Notes: generated by a model from the sequence alone, not told the origin. DNA of 27,658 bases from CAMYLR01 sp039588915 (GCA_039588915.1 JBDGYV010000033.1:1-27658); one strand, 5' to 3'. Counted from the first letter of the stretch, positions 6,277 through 15,035 are shown. Translations and numbers: made by a program.

Positions 6277-8142
6277 ATGCAGCGATTGATCTTGTTGCCC
6301 GTCGTGGCGTTCATCTTCGCCGGCGCGCCGGGGCCGACCATAGCGCAGGAGTCCGGAATGGACGATACGATCCACTACCGGCTCGGGTGGGATAACCCGG
6401 CCAGTCAACTGTACACCGTTAGCGTCACCGCCTCCGCTGACAGTGGCCCAATGATCTTCTCTCTCCCCGCCTGGCGGCCGGGCCGATACATCGTCCAGAA
6501 TTACGCCGCCAACGTGCAAGCGATCCGCGCTCGTGACGAGAACGGGCGGCCGCTCGATGCCGAGTGGATCGATCTCGACTCCTGGCGAGTCGAGCCCGAC
6601 GGTGCCGCTGAGGTGACGCTCGAGTACGAGTACTATGCCAGCACGCTCGATGCCGGTTCGTCGACGCTGCGACCGGACGTGGCGTACTTCAACCCCGTCA
6701 ACCTGTTCCCGTGGATCGACGGACGGACCGATCACCCGGTCGTGTTGACGTTCGAGGTTCCACCGGAGTGGGCGATCGCGACCCAGCTAAAGCGCATCGA
6801 TCATGGTCACGTCCTCGAGCGGAGAGGCGATCGGGAGGTCTTGCTGGCTCAATTCCGCGCGCCCGATTATCACCGCTTCGTCGACTCGCCGACGTTCGCC
6901 GCACCCGAGCTGACCCAATGGAGCTTTACCGTCGACGATGTTCCGTATCACGTCGTCATGCGCGGCGAAGTGCGGCTCGATGATCGCACTCAGGAGTCGA
7001 TTCTGGCTGACTTCGAGGCTATGACGCGGGAACAGGTAGCGTTTTTCGGCGGCGCCCCGTTCGACGAGTACTGGCACCTGTATCAGCTCATTCCCCACCC
7101 CTTTGGCCACGCCGTCGAGCACGAGGCGAGCGCGTCGTACGTCATGCACGACGGCGTGTTCATGAACGACTTCGCCTACATGGGGTTCATGAGCACGACG
7201 TCACACGAGTTCTTTCACGCTTGGAACGTCAAGCGACTCCGCCCAGCGGCGCTGTGGCCATATGACTACTCGACACCACAGCTAACCCGCCTCCATTGGG
7301 TCACCGAGGGCGTGACGTCGTACTACGACAAGCTGTTCCTAGCGCGCTCGGGGGTGGCCAACGAGGAGCTGTACTTTGAAGCCCTCGGCAACACCATCCG
7401 TTCGCTGCAACGCTCGCCGGGACGCAAGGTGACCAGCGCGTCGCTGGCGTCGCTAACGTCGTGGCACTCGGGGTACGGGGACGGCAACCCCAATCAGGCG
7501 ATCTCGTTCTACACCAAGGGATCGCTGTTGGGGCTCTTGATCGACTTGGGGATCCGCGACTTGACCGACGGCGAGAAGAGCCTGGACGACGCCATCCGGT
7601 ACTTGTGGCGTGAGTACTACGAGCAGGACCGCGGCTATCCCGAGGACGGCTTGCAGCAGGCGGTCGAGACGATCGCCGGCGAGTCGTTCGGCGACTTCTT
7701 CGATCGCTACGTCCACGGCGTCGAAGAGCTGCCCTACGACGAATACCTGAGTGTGGTCGGACTACAAGTCCGTGAGGCAGTCGACGACACGCGGCCTGCG
7801 GCGACGATCGGCCTGGCACCCCGCCCCACAGGTCAGCGAGTGGCGATCGACAACGTGTTCCCAGATTCGCCGTCGCTGGCGGCCGGTCTCATGCGCGGCG
7901 ACGTCTTGATATCGATCGCCGGCACTGAAATTTCGACCAGCGCTGACATCATGGAGGCGATGAAGGCAAATCAGCCCGGCGAGGTGATCGAGGTCGTCTA
8001 CGAACGTGGCGGCAAGGAGAACACCGTTTCGGTAGCGCTCGACGGCGGCGCAAACCTGAAATGGGTCATCGAGTCGGTGGACGAGCCGACCGAGCGCCAG
8101 CTGCGACTCAGGAGCGGGTGGTTGGCATCGGCGGCTGAGTAA
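6277..8142 (+). CDS. Secreted M61-family metallopeptidase (glycyl aminopeptidase-like) with PDZ domain
   Basis: I start at ATG 6277, which has GAAGGGGG six bases upstream and opens with a Sec signal peptide (MQRLILLPVVAFIFAG, cleavage near TIA-Q). The 621-residue product matches family M61. An N-terminal beta domain contains FSLPAWRPGRY. The gluzincin zinc motif HEFFH is at 310-314, followed by WNVKRLRP, with the third ligand in the downstream TEGVTSYY. The C-terminal PDZ domain (about 510-600) contains SPSLAAGLMRGDVLISIAG. Family members cleave N-terminal glycine or alanine from peptides in the periplasm or outside the cell. The next gene is convergent with a 10-base gap, so this is probably monocistronic. 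Confidence 0.9.
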   Translation: MQRLILLPVVAFIFAGAPGPTIAQESGMDDTIHYRLGWDNPASQLYTVSVTASADSGPMIFSLPAWRPGRYIVQNYAANVQAIRARDENGRPLDAEWIDLDSWRVEPDGAAEVTLEYEYYASTLDAGSSTLRPDVAYFNPVNLFPWIDGRTDHPVVLTFEVPPEWAIATQLKRIDHGHVLERRGDREVLLAQFRAPDYHRFVDSPTFAAPELTQWSFTVDDVPYHVVMRGEVRLDDRTQESILADFEAMTREQVAFFGGAPFDEYWHLYQLIPHPFGHAVEHEASASYVMHDGVFMNDFAYMGFMSTTSHEFFHAWNVKRLRPAALWPYDYSTPQLTRLHWVTEGVTSYYDKLFLARSGVANEELYFEALGNTIRSLQRSPGRKVTSASLASLTSWHSGYGDGNPNQAISFYTKGSLLGLLIDLGIRDLTDGEKSLDDAIRYLWREYYEQDRGYPEDGLQQAVETIAGESFGDFFDRYVHGVEELPYDEYLSVVGLQVREAVDDTRPAATIGLAPRPTGQRVAIDNVFPDSPSLAAGLMRGDVLISIAGTEISTSADIMEAMKANQPGEVIEVVYERGGKENTVSVALDGGANLKWVIESVDEPTERQLRLRSGWLASAAE

Positions 8143-8152
8143 AAGGAAGCCC

Positions 8153-8884
8153 TTAGGGGTAGTTCTCCTCGACCGTCCCACGGATCGCATTCAGCAACGC
8201 CCCTTTCGCCCGATCGTCTTCGCGGCACCGTTCGTTCATCTCGATCAAGACCGCCCGGTCGTTGAACCGTTCCATCTCCGAGCCGTGCGGAACGCGCACG
8301 ATATCTCGCTCCAGATGGTAGGGTTCGTTTATGGACGCGGTGTAGTCCGTCGCCTGGAGACGTTCCGCAAGGAACGGCGCCCACCGGCATCCTCGGTTCG
8401 AGATCAGCGCGAAGTCCATCTCCCGCACCTGGCCCTCGAACTCTTCCGCCATGGCATGAATGGCGAAGTAGAACACCGTTCCGTGGAGCCGCTCGCACGT
8501 GAGCAGGGAGTCCTGCAGTGCCTGATGGTACGGTCGGTAGTACCGCTCGATTCGGTGTGCCCGCTCGTCCTCGCTCAAACCGATGTTGCCGGGGATCTCC
8601 TTGCCGCCCCAGCGCTCTGGGATCAGCTCATCCTGATCGTCGTACCGATTGGCATCGATGACGAGCCTCGAGATCCCGTTGCGAATGCCCAAGCAATCGA
8701 GCTCGCGGACGAGATAGTCGAAAAGGTCGGCGGCACCCTGATCCTGACCGTGCGCGCACTCCGTCAGATGCTCCTCGGTCATGCCGAGATCTCCGAACTC
8801 GGTCGGTATCTTGCCCGACGCGTGCTCGCATGAGAAAACGATCGGCAGCGTCGATCGACCATGGCAGATTTCGAACGTCTTCAA
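8153..8884 (-). CDS. N-formylglutamate amidohydrolase-family protein
   Basis: From TTG 8884, four bases after the stop of the DUF423 gene, the protein has 243 residues; no ATG fits the conserved N-terminus. It opens with LPIVFSCEHASGKIP, the family's first metal and substrate loop. DANRYDDQDELIPE, ERYYRPYHQAL and FAIHAMAEEF then supply the expected acidic and histidine positions. Proteins of this family hydrolyse N-formylglutamate in histidine breakdown or related N-acyl amino acids; no hut gene lies nearby, so the substrate is open. The TTG has only a weak ribosome site, so translation probably depends on coupling to the upstream gene. Family confidence is high; exact start and substrate are less certain. 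Confidence 0.82.
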   Translation of the reverse strand: MKTFEICHGRSTLPIVFSCEHASGKIPTEFGDLGMTEEHLTECAHGQDQGAADLFDYLVRELDCLGIRNGISRLVIDANRYDDQDELIPERWGGKEIPGNIGLSEDERAHRIERYYRPYHQALQDSLLTCERLHGTVFYFAIHAMAEEFEGQVREMDFALISNRGCRWAPFLAERLQATDYTASINEPYHLERDIVRVPHGSEMERFNDRAVLIEMNERCREDDRAKGALLNAIRGTVEENYP

Positions 8885-8888
8885 GAGA

Positions 8889-9269
8889 CTACGACTTAGC
8901 CCGCAGCGCGCCGACGGCAAGCGCGACCCAACCGGTGATAAAGGCCAAACCACCGACCGGCGTGACCGCACCCAGCCAGGGGACGCCGGTTACCGCCAGC
9001 AGATAGAGGCTACCCGAGAAGAGGACGATTCCGAAGAGGAAGAACCACCCGGCGGCGTCGGTCCACGCGTTTCGCCAGCGGGTCCAAGCCCACGCGACGA
9101 CGATCAGGCCCAGCGCGTGATAGAGGTGGTATCGCACGCCGGTCTCGAACACCGCTAACGAGTCGGGGCCCAGCCGGTCTTCAAGACCATGAGCCCCGAA
9201 CGCGCCGAGCACCACGCCCAGCGCCGCCATCGTGGCGCCGGCTGCGAACCAAGCACTCATGCCCGCCAA
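8889..9269 (-). CDS. DUF423 family membrane protein
   Basis: The likely start is TTG 9269, because GGAGG lies exactly six bases upstream; an ATG three codons later (9260) lacks this. The 126-residue product has the DUF423 pattern: GVVLGAFGAHGLEDRL after the first membrane segment, then FETGVRYHLYHALGLI, and a C-terminal LFSGSLYLLAVTG. Four transmembrane helices are predicted by eye, at about residues 6-25, 47-63, 74-94 and 103-122. Length fits the family. Function is unknown; members are small inner-membrane proteins often found as single genes. Here the N-formylglutamate amidohydrolase-like gene follows four bases after the stop, so the two form an operon. Confidence 0.88.
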   Translation of the reverse strand: MAGMSAWFAAGATMAALGVVLGAFGAHGLEDRLGPDSLAVFETGVRYHLYHALGLIVVAWAWTRWRNAWTDAAGWFFLFGIVLFSGSLYLLAVTGVPWLGAVTPVGGLAFITGWVALAVGALRAKS

Positions 9270-9389
9270 CTTGTGCCTCCGGTTGGCGAAGGACAAGCAC
9301 ACTTACCCTTCGATGTCAGACTTTCCCTTACAACGATTTAGGATTCTCCCTACAGCACCGGAGCGCCCTTTTCGGACAAGCTACTAATA

Positions 9390-10823
9390 ATGTGGGGAAA
9401 ATCCTCCGCCTCGATCGAGGATAGGCTCGCCGCCGGTCTGCTCGAGCGTGTCGACCCTGTCGCACTTGAGAATGGATCGCGCGTAGGAGTCATTGGCGGC
9501 GGTCCGGCCGGGTCCTTTTTTAGTGTTTTTCTCCTCAAGATGGCCGAGACGATCGGCCTCGACGTCGACATCGATATTTACGAGCCTCGCCACTTCATCC
9601 ACCAGGGCCCAGCGGGGTGCAACCACTGCGGTGGGATCGTGTCCGAGTTCCTCGTTCAACTCCTAGCCGCAGAGGGCTTCCGCCTGCCGTCCGAGGTCGT
9701 CCAGCGCGGGATCGACTCCTACATGCTCCACATGGACGTGGGAACGGTCAGGATCGACACGCCGCTGCACGAGAAACGAATCGCGGCGGTTTACCGTGGC
9801 AACGGTCCGCGTGACGCGGTGCCAGCCGATGTCATCGGATTTGACCGTCACCTCCAGGACCTGGCGGTCTCCCGCGGGGCGAAGATCCGACGTCAGTTGG
9901 TAAATCAGGTTTCTTGGGAGGAGGACCGGCCGCATGTGCAATGCTCCACCGGCCCGAGCGAGATCTACGATCTCGTCGTGGTGGCAGCCGGGATCAACAG
10001 CAACGTGCTCCAGCGGATCGAGGGACTGGAGTTCGGTTACCGGATTCCGGAGACGGTGCGGACATTCATTTGTGAGTTCCACCTGGGAGAGGAGACAATC
10101 CGGAAACACCTCGGCACATCGATGCACGTCTTTCTGCTTGACATCCCACACCTCGAGTTCGCCGCGATCATCCCCAAGGGGGATTTCGTGACGCTCTGTC
10201 TGCTAGGAGACGAGATCGACGATTCGCTGGTGACGACGTTCCTGGACGCACCCGAAGTTCGAGCGTGCTTCCCCAAGGAGATCGTGCCGGGCACGGTGTG
10301 CCACTGTTTTCCTCGCATCAACGTCAAAGCCGCTGTTCGACCGTTTACCGACCGCATCGTCCTGATCGGGGATAGTGGAGTGACTCGGCTCTACAAGGAC
10401 GGAATCGGTGCCGCCTACCGGACCGCCAAGGCAGCCGCTCGGACGGCCGTGTTCCACGGAATCTCCGACGAGGCGTTCGCAAAGCACTACTGGCCAACGT
10501 GCCGGCAAATCGATATCGACAACACGATCGGGCGACTGATGTTCACGGTCAGCCACGCGATCCAGAAAAGCCGGCTGACCCGCCGGGCGCTGCTCAGAAT
10601 GACGGCCGCAGAGCAGACGCGCGCCGGTGATCAACGCCACATGAGCAGTGTCCTCTGGGACCTCTTCACGGGCAGTGCGCCCTACCGGCAGATTCTCCTC
10701 AGAACTTTCCGTCCCGCTTTTGTGGCCGGACTGGGGTGGAATCTGGTCGCCGGAAACTTAGCGCCGGGCAGCTTGGCGTCCGCGAATAGCCGACCTGCCA
10801 CTGGAGACGCAAATGGGCATTAG
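9390..10823 (+). CDS. FAD-dependent oxidoreductase, geranylgeranyl-reductase-like
   Basis: The 477-residue flavoprotein has the N-terminal dinucleotide fold VGVIGGGPAGS (residues 32-42), an acidic strand end DIDIYEPR, and a second FAD motif IVLIGDSGVTRLYKDGIGAAY near residue 325. This layout is that of the geranylgeranyl reductase/PHBH-type monooxygenase clan. A GCNHCGG motif (C77, C80) lies where related reductases have a CxGG loop. The last 100 residues form a helical extension absent from short members. It starts a three-gene coupled run with a cyclic-nucleotide-binding protein and a DsrL/GltD-like flavoprotein, so it may take electrons from the latter. Substrate is unknown. The ATG has only a weak ribosome site, so the start is somewhat uncertain. 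Confidence 0.78.
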   Translation: MWGKSSASIEDRLAAGLLERVDPVALENGSRVGVIGGGPAGSFFSVFLLKMAETIGLDVDIDIYEPRHFIHQGPAGCNHCGGIVSEFLVQLLAAEGFRLPSEVVQRGIDSYMLHMDVGTVRIDTPLHEKRIAAVYRGNGPRDAVPADVIGFDRHLQDLAVSRGAKIRRQLVNQVSWEEDRPHVQCSTGPSEIYDLVVVAAGINSNVLQRIEGLEFGYRIPETVRTFICEFHLGEETIRKHLGTSMHVFLLDIPHLEFAAIIPKGDFVTLCLLGDEIDDSLVTTFLDAPEVRACFPKEIVPGTVCHCFPRINVKAAVRPFTDRIVLIGDSGVTRLYKDGIGAAYRTAKAAARTAVFHGISDEAFAKHYWPTCRQIDIDNTIGRLMFTVSHAIQKSRLTRRALLRMTAAEQTRAGDQRHMSSVLWDLFTGSAPYRQILLRTFRPAFVAGLGWNLVAGNLAPGSLASANSRPATGDANGH

Positions 10824-11193
10824 ATCGCTGGGCAAGAACTACAAATCTGGCGAGTCAATCGTTTGTCAGGGCACCGCCGGCAACTGCATGTATGTCATCC
10901 AGGAGGGCCAGGCCGAGGTCTACCGCGAGGAGGACGGCCACGAGATCCGGATGGCGGTTCTCAAGGAAGGCGACTTTTTTGGCGAGATGTCGATCTTCGA
11001 TCACGAGGTACGGGCAGCGACCGTGAAAGCTCTGGGTGACGTGCGAGTCCTTACGATCGACAAGAAAACGTTCATGCGGCGAATTCAGAAAGACCCTTCG
11101 CTCGCGTTTGACATCGTGAGAACTATGTCCCAGCGCATCCGACAACTGAACTGTGATCTGGCAGAAACGCGAGCCCGCGAGACCGACGAGTGA
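10813..11193 (+). CDS. Stand-alone cyclic-nucleotide-binding domain protein
   Basis: The 126-residue protein is essentially one CNB (Crp/PKA-regulatory type) domain, with a beta roll from GESIVCQGTAGNCMYVI onward. The phosphate-binding cassette is G57-E58 with an R67-A68-A69-T70 end, so the arginine that contacts the cyclic phosphate is present. The C-terminal helices (FDIVRTMSQRIRQLNCDLAETRA) resemble the dimerisation helix of Crp, but no DNA-binding domain follows. It therefore probably regulates partner proteins rather than promoters. It overlaps the upstream flavoprotein gene by 11 bases and the downstream one by 4, with GGAG before its ATG. Such tight coupling suggests it controls the redox pair. 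Confidence 0.85.
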   Translation: MGIRSLGKNYKSGESIVCQGTAGNCMYVIQEGQAEVYREEDGHEIRMAVLKEGDFFGEMSIFDHEVRAATVKALGDVRVLTIDKKTFMRRIQKDPSLAFDIVRTMSQRIRQLNCDLAETRARETDE

Positions 11194-12842
11194 CGGCTCG
11201 ACTGACGACAGAAACCAACGTCTACAACGACAGTCTGGTTCACCCGGAGCAGCTCGAGAAGCTCCCGCCGTGCCAGGCAAACTGCCCGATCGGCACGGAC
11301 GTCCGCGGCTGGGTCGGGCTGATCGCCCAGCGGAAGAAACTGGGGTACACGCGGGACGAGGCGTACGTCAGGGCGTGGGAGCACCTGACCGAGTTCAACC
11401 CCTTCCCGGCGATAACGGGACGGATCTGTCCGCACCCCTGCACGGCCGATTGCAACCGCACCGAGAAGGACGACCCGGTCGCGATCAACGCTTTGGAGCG
11501 GTTTCTGGGAGATTGGGCGATCAAAAAGAAGCTCCGAATCCCAAAGCTCGAAACCGACACCAAACGCGAGTCGATCGGCGTGATAGGCGCTGGCCCCGCA
11601 GGGCTTTCGTTCGCCTACCAGATGGCCCGCCGCAATTACCGGGTCACCGTCTACGAGAAGGCATCCGAGCCCGGTGGGATGCTTCGCTACGGGATCCCAG
11701 GCTTTCGGCTGCCAAAGGACATTCTCGGTGCCGAAATCCAGCGGATCGTCGACCTCGGTGCCGAGATCCAGCTCAACTCCACAGTAGGAGAGTCGGTGTC
11801 GGTCGACCAGATCCGATCGCGGCACGACGTGCTGTTCCTGGGCATCGGCGCGCAGTTGAGCCGCCAGTTGGGGGTGCCGGGCGAGGATGGAGAGGGATGC
11901 TGGACCGGTACCACCTACCTCGGGTGGGTGAACCGCGGTCGGACCGCCGATCTGGGTAAGCGGGTCGCGGTCATCGGCGGCGGGAATACGGCCATCGACG
12001 CGGCCCGTGCAGCCCGTCGATCGGGCGCCGACGTCACGGTTCTCTACCGACGGACCCGGAATGAGATGCCGGCGATCGAAAGTGAAATCGAGGAGGCGAT
12101 GGCCGAGAACATTGGGTTCGAGTTTCTGGTAGCCCCGCTTCGGATCGAGAGGCACGGCGCGGCGATCCGATCGGTCGTTGTACAACGAATGGAGCTCGGT
12201 CCGCCCGACGCTTCGGGACGGCGTTCACCGCGACCGATCGAGGGTTCGGAGGTCGAGCTACCGTTCGACACGGTGATCGTCGCGATCTCCCAGGAGCCCG
12301 ATTGGGATCGGTTGGAGGATTTCAATGCCTCGGGGGGTCGGGTGGAGACTACGAAGAGTGGCCGGGTGGCCAGCGATCTCTGGGCCGGGGGCGATACCCT
12401 GCGCTCGGGAATCGCCGGGTTGGCGATCGCCCAGGGCCGAAAGGCAGCGATCGATGTCCACACCCGGTTGCGGGGTCTACCACCGCCTGAGCACAACGAA
12501 AAACCCACGATCTCGGCCGACCGCGTTAAGCCCGCCTACTACCGCCAACAAGATCCGCTGACTGTCCCTCACCGCGCGGTCGAAACATGGCTTGTCGAAC
12601 CCGATCGGGAGATCCACGAGACGATCTCCGAGCAAGCGTTCCTGGAAGAGACGTCGCGTTGCTTATCATGTGGTCAATGTTTTGGGTGCGAGCATTGCTG
12701 GACCTACTGCAACCCGGGCGCATTTGCGCGTCTGGAGGAGGTCCGACCGGGAGCCTACTTCTCGCTATCTATTGAGATGTGTGAAGCGTGTCGCAAGTGC
12801 GTCGAGGTCTGCCCCTGCGGTTTTCTCAGCGTTCGGTCTTAG
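11190..12842 (+). CDS. NAD(P)H-dependent iron-sulfur flavoprotein, GltD/DsrL-like
   Basis: The GTG start overlaps the preceding stop (GTGA). Domain order in the 550 residues: an N-terminal iron-sulfur domain as in glutamate synthase small subunit (C28, C32, C80, C84, C88); an FAD fold IGVIGAGPAGLS near 128; an NAD(P) fold VAVIGGGNTAID near 258; and a C-terminal cysteine-rich region. The last region reads CxxCxxCxxCxxCxxxC (C491-C507) and CxxCxxCxxxCPC (C531-C543), enough for two 4Fe-4S clusters with extra cysteines. GltD lacks such a tail, whereas DsrL of sulfur-metabolising bacteria has one much like it. It likely moves electrons between NAD(P)H and an iron-sulfur or flavin partner. No gltB or dsr genes are present. 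Confidence 0.82.
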   Translation: MTARLTTETNVYNDSLVHPEQLEKLPPCQANCPIGTDVRGWVGLIAQRKKLGYTRDEAYVRAWEHLTEFNPFPAITGRICPHPCTADCNRTEKDDPVAINALERFLGDWAIKKKLRIPKLETDTKRESIGVIGAGPAGLSFAYQMARRNYRVTVYEKASEPGGMLRYGIPGFRLPKDILGAEIQRIVDLGAEIQLNSTVGESVSVDQIRSRHDVLFLGIGAQLSRQLGVPGEDGEGCWTGTTYLGWVNRGRTADLGKRVAVIGGGNTAIDAARAARRSGADVTVLYRRTRNEMPAIESEIEEAMAENIGFEFLVAPLRIERHGAAIRSVVVQRMELGPPDASGRRSPRPIEGSEVELPFDTVIVAISQEPDWDRLEDFNASGGRVETTKSGRVASDLWAGGDTLRSGIAGLAIAQGRKAAIDVHTRLRGLPPPEHNEKPTISADRVKPAYYRQQDPLTVPHRAVETWLVEPDREIHETISEQAFLEETSRCLSCGQCFGCEHCWTYCNPGAFARLEEVRPGAYFSLSIEMCEACRKCVEVCPCGFLSVRS

Positions 12843-12853
12843 CATCGCTGAAC

Positions 12854-12875
12854 GGGGGCGGCACGAGCCGCCCCC
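12854..12875 (+). terminator. GC-rich hairpin between convergent genes
   Basis: GGGGGCGGC (12854-12862) pairs perfectly with GCCGCCCCC (12867-12875) around the loop ACGA, 11 bases after the stop of the GltD/DsrL-like gene. There is no U-tract on either strand, so it may be a weak or Rho-assisted bidirectional terminator or an mRNA 3' end stabiliser. Confidence 0.5.
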
Positions 12876-12903
12876 CTGAGCACGTGCCGTTGCCTCCCTT
12901 CAA

Positions 12904-14112
12904 CTACTTCAGCAGCATGTCGTGCGGGCCAGCCGGTCCGTTCTCGAAGCTATTGAAGTCGGGCTTAAACGTTGGTTCCTGCTCCATCCCCTCGGGCCCG
13001 ACGTGGAACAGCCACGCGCCGAACTCGACGTCGCCGTCCAACGGCGAGAGAAGAGAGTTGGTCACGTACAGTCGCTTACTGTCCGGCGTCAGCTTCATCA
13101 TGTTGGGCTGCGGGACCTGAACGGAGTCCATCAGCTTGGGATGATGAGGGTCGGTGATGTTGTACTGCCGAACCTCACCACCACCCCACAACGACACATA
13201 CAACAAGTTGTTGTCGTACGAGATTCGCATGTCGGCTGGGATTGACCCCTCTCCTAGCTCGATCACGCGCTCAAACTCCAGCGTCCCGTCGTCGTCGGTG
13301 TCTTCCCAATACCAGACCGTACCTCCGTAGGCGCAGTTGACAAACCCACCCAACCCTTGCGGCCCGTGCATCCAGCGCACTTCCAGCGGAGCCTTGTCGA
13401 GATGCTCAACCTGTAGTGGCCTTTTCGTTTCCCAATCCCAAACAACGATCTCGTCGCCGACCAGCTCAGCGGGAGCCAGCTCGTGCATGATGTGCTCGGG
13501 TGGTGCCCAGCTCGAGGTGATCATGCGGTTCATCTCGAGCTTCACCCCGACGTCGTACATGTAAACCGGTGGACCGTCTCGCTCCGACGGGTACGACTCG
13601 ATCAAGTTCCCGTCATCGTCGAGATAGACGAGCCCGCCCGGTGTCCCCCCGTCGACAGACCCGAGCATGGCGATCATGACCCCGCCGGGGATGGCGTAAA
13701 ACGTGTGCGGTCCGCTGTACCCAGTCGGATCGAGATCGATCGTGTCGATCAGCTTGGGCTCTTTGGGGTTCTCCGCCAGATCGTAGATGAACAGCTTGTT
13801 GGTGAACATGCCACCGGCGAAGATCCGATCGGCATTCACCGTGTAGCCGAAGTGGTGCGCTTCGTCCGCGGCCGAGCCGGTGGGGCTGGTGGCAATGATC
13901 TTGCCGTACTCCGGCGACTCAGGGTTGACGTCCACGACCGCCACGAAGTCTGTTTCCTGACCATCGCCGTCGCGAGTCCACACATACAACAGCGACTCTC
14001 GCTCGCCCGCCTTAAGCCCTTTGACGAACACCGACTCGTCGTCGACTGGCTGCGGAGAGGCGATTGCGAGCGTGGCCAGTGCGGCCAACAAGCCAGCCAG
14101 TTTCTTGCTCAT
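12904..14112 (-). CDS. Exported SBP56-family selenium-binding protein / methanethiol oxidase homologue
   Basis: Starting at ATG 14112 (GGAGGAACG directly upstream), the 402-residue protein opens with a Sec signal peptide (MSKKLAGLLAALATLAIA). It then follows the SBP56 beta-propeller: KAGERESLLYVW, ADEAHHFGY (the family DELHH region), SSWAPPEHI, HGPQGLGGFVNCAY and VSLWGGGEVRQYNITDP. Bacterial members such as the Hyphomicrobium enzyme are periplasmic copper-dependent methanethiol oxidases; the human protein binds selenium through an N-terminal cysteine. Only one cysteine (VNCAY) is present here and the N-terminal CxxC is missing, so selenium binding of the human type is unlikely. Metal-binding histidines remain. 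An intrinsic terminator of the neighbouring gene lies just upstream, so it has its own promoter. Confidence 0.85.
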   Translation of the reverse strand: MSKKLAGLLAALATLAIASPQPVDDESVFVKGLKAGERESLLYVWTRDGDGQETDFVAVVDVNPESPEYGKIIATSPTGSAADEAHHFGYTVNADRIFAGGMFTNKLFIYDLAENPKEPKLIDTIDLDPTGYSGPHTFYAIPGGVMIAMLGSVDGGTPGGLVYLDDDGNLIESYPSERDGPPVYMYDVGVKLEMNRMITSSWAPPEHIMHELAPAELVGDEIVVWDWETKRPLQVEHLDKAPLEVRWMHGPQGLGGFVNCAYGGTVWYWEDTDDDGTLEFERVIELGEGSIPADMRISYDNNLLYVSLWGGGEVRQYNITDPHHPKLMDSVQVPQPNMMKLTPDSKRLYVTNSLLSPLDGDVEFGAWLFHVGPEGMEQEPTFKPDFNSFENGPAGPHDMLLK

Positions 14113-14197
14113 CGTTCCTCCGAGATTGTGACCCTTGATGACTATTTCGGACTGACAGTCTCGGCGCGATCGGCCACGGTGGCAAGTCACAGCGACC

Positions 14198-14224
14198 AAA
14201 AAAAGGGGCTCCTAATGGAGCCCC
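14198..14224 (-). terminator. Intrinsic terminator of the VOC-family gene
   Basis: Read on the minus strand, GGGGCTCC, loop ATTA and GGAGCCCC form a perfect 8-bp stem followed at once by seven T residues (14204-14198). It lies 25 bases after the stop of the gene at 14250-15035 and isolates it from the SBP56-type gene downstream. Confidence 0.9.
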
Positions 14225-14249
14225 CTTCGATTCGCAACGTCGCCGCCAG

Positions 14250-15035
14250 CTAGCCGGCGGCGTGCGAGTGAATCGCGAACGGTGCGCCTTGAGGATCCAT
14301 GCACTGGGCGATCATGTCGCCGCTGCCGCCCGGCACTTCCATCGGACCGTTCAGGACCTGGCCGCCTTTCGCCTTCACCTTCTCAGCGGCCTCATTCACG
14401 TCTGACACAACAGTGTAGTAAAGCCACATCGGCGGTCCCGGCATCTCGGCTGGCTTGTTGAACATTCCGCCCATCGTCTTGTCGCCGAGGCCGTACATCT
14501 GATACGTCCCCGCCTCGCCCATGTCCATCGCTTCGGTCTTGCTCCAGCCGAAGAGCTTCGAGTAGAAAGTGAACGCGCCCTCGTGGTCGGTCGTCGCCAG
14601 CTCGTGCCAGCTGAACTCCCCGACGCCCGGATCGTGGGCCTCCCCAGTTGGCTCGTTGGCCGGCTTGTAAACCGCGAACACTGCGCCCTGCGGATCGGAA
14701 ACGATAGCGAAACGGCCGACATTGGGAATCTCCATCGGACCGTGAATCAGGTTTCCGCCGAACTCTTTTACCTTGTTCATCGTCTCATCGACGTTCGGCG
14801 TCGTGATGTAGGCGATCCAGTGGGGTGGCGCGCCCGCCTTCTCGGCTTCTTCGGGCAGAGCCATGACCCCGCCCACCGGGCTCTCGCCATTCATCCACAT
14901 CGTGTACGGCTCGGGTAACTCGTCAAACGGTGCGGTGCCCCAGCCGATGGTGTCGCGGTAGAACGACTGAGCCGCGTCTGGGTCAGATGTCATCAATTCA
15001 TACCAAACGAACTTGCCAGGTTGTGCGCCGGGCAT
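14250..15035 (-). CDS. VOC superfamily protein with two glyoxalase-like domains
   Basis: The ATG at 15035 has GGAGG five bases upstream; the TTG one codon earlier is too close to it. The 261-residue protein is an internal duplication. Domain 1 (about 8-123) starts FVWYELMTSDPDAAQSFYRDTIGW and ends SDPQGAVFAVYKP. Domain 2 (about 137-258) starts FSWHELATTDHEGAFTFYSKLFGW and ends MDPQGAPFAIHS. This tandem VOC layout is common in proteins annotated as hydroxylases or glyoxalase/bleomycin-resistance homologues. Metal ligands differ among such proteins, so enzymatic activity cannot be assigned. It is monocistronic: a strong intrinsic terminator follows, and the next gene upstream ends 157 bases away. 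Confidence 0.88.
   Translation of the reverse strand: MPGAQPGKFVWYELMTSDPDAAQSFYRDTIGWGTAPFDELPEPYTMWMNGESPVGGVMALPEEAEKAGAPPHWIAYITTPNVDETMNKVKEFGGNLIHGPMEIPNVGRFAIVSDPQGAVFAVYKPANEPTGEAHDPGVGEFSWHELATTDHEGAFTFYSKLFGWSKTEAMDMGEAGTYQMYGLGDKTMGGMFNKPAEMPGPPMWLYYTVVSDVNEAAEKVKAKGGQVLNGPMEVPGGSGDMIAQCMDPQGAPFAIHSHAAG

Noticed and set aside
11190..12842. Glutamate synthase small subunit (GltD) proper
   Set aside because: The C-terminal cysteine-rich iron-sulfur region is absent from GltD, and no large subunit gene is adjacent, so a plain GltD name would mislead.
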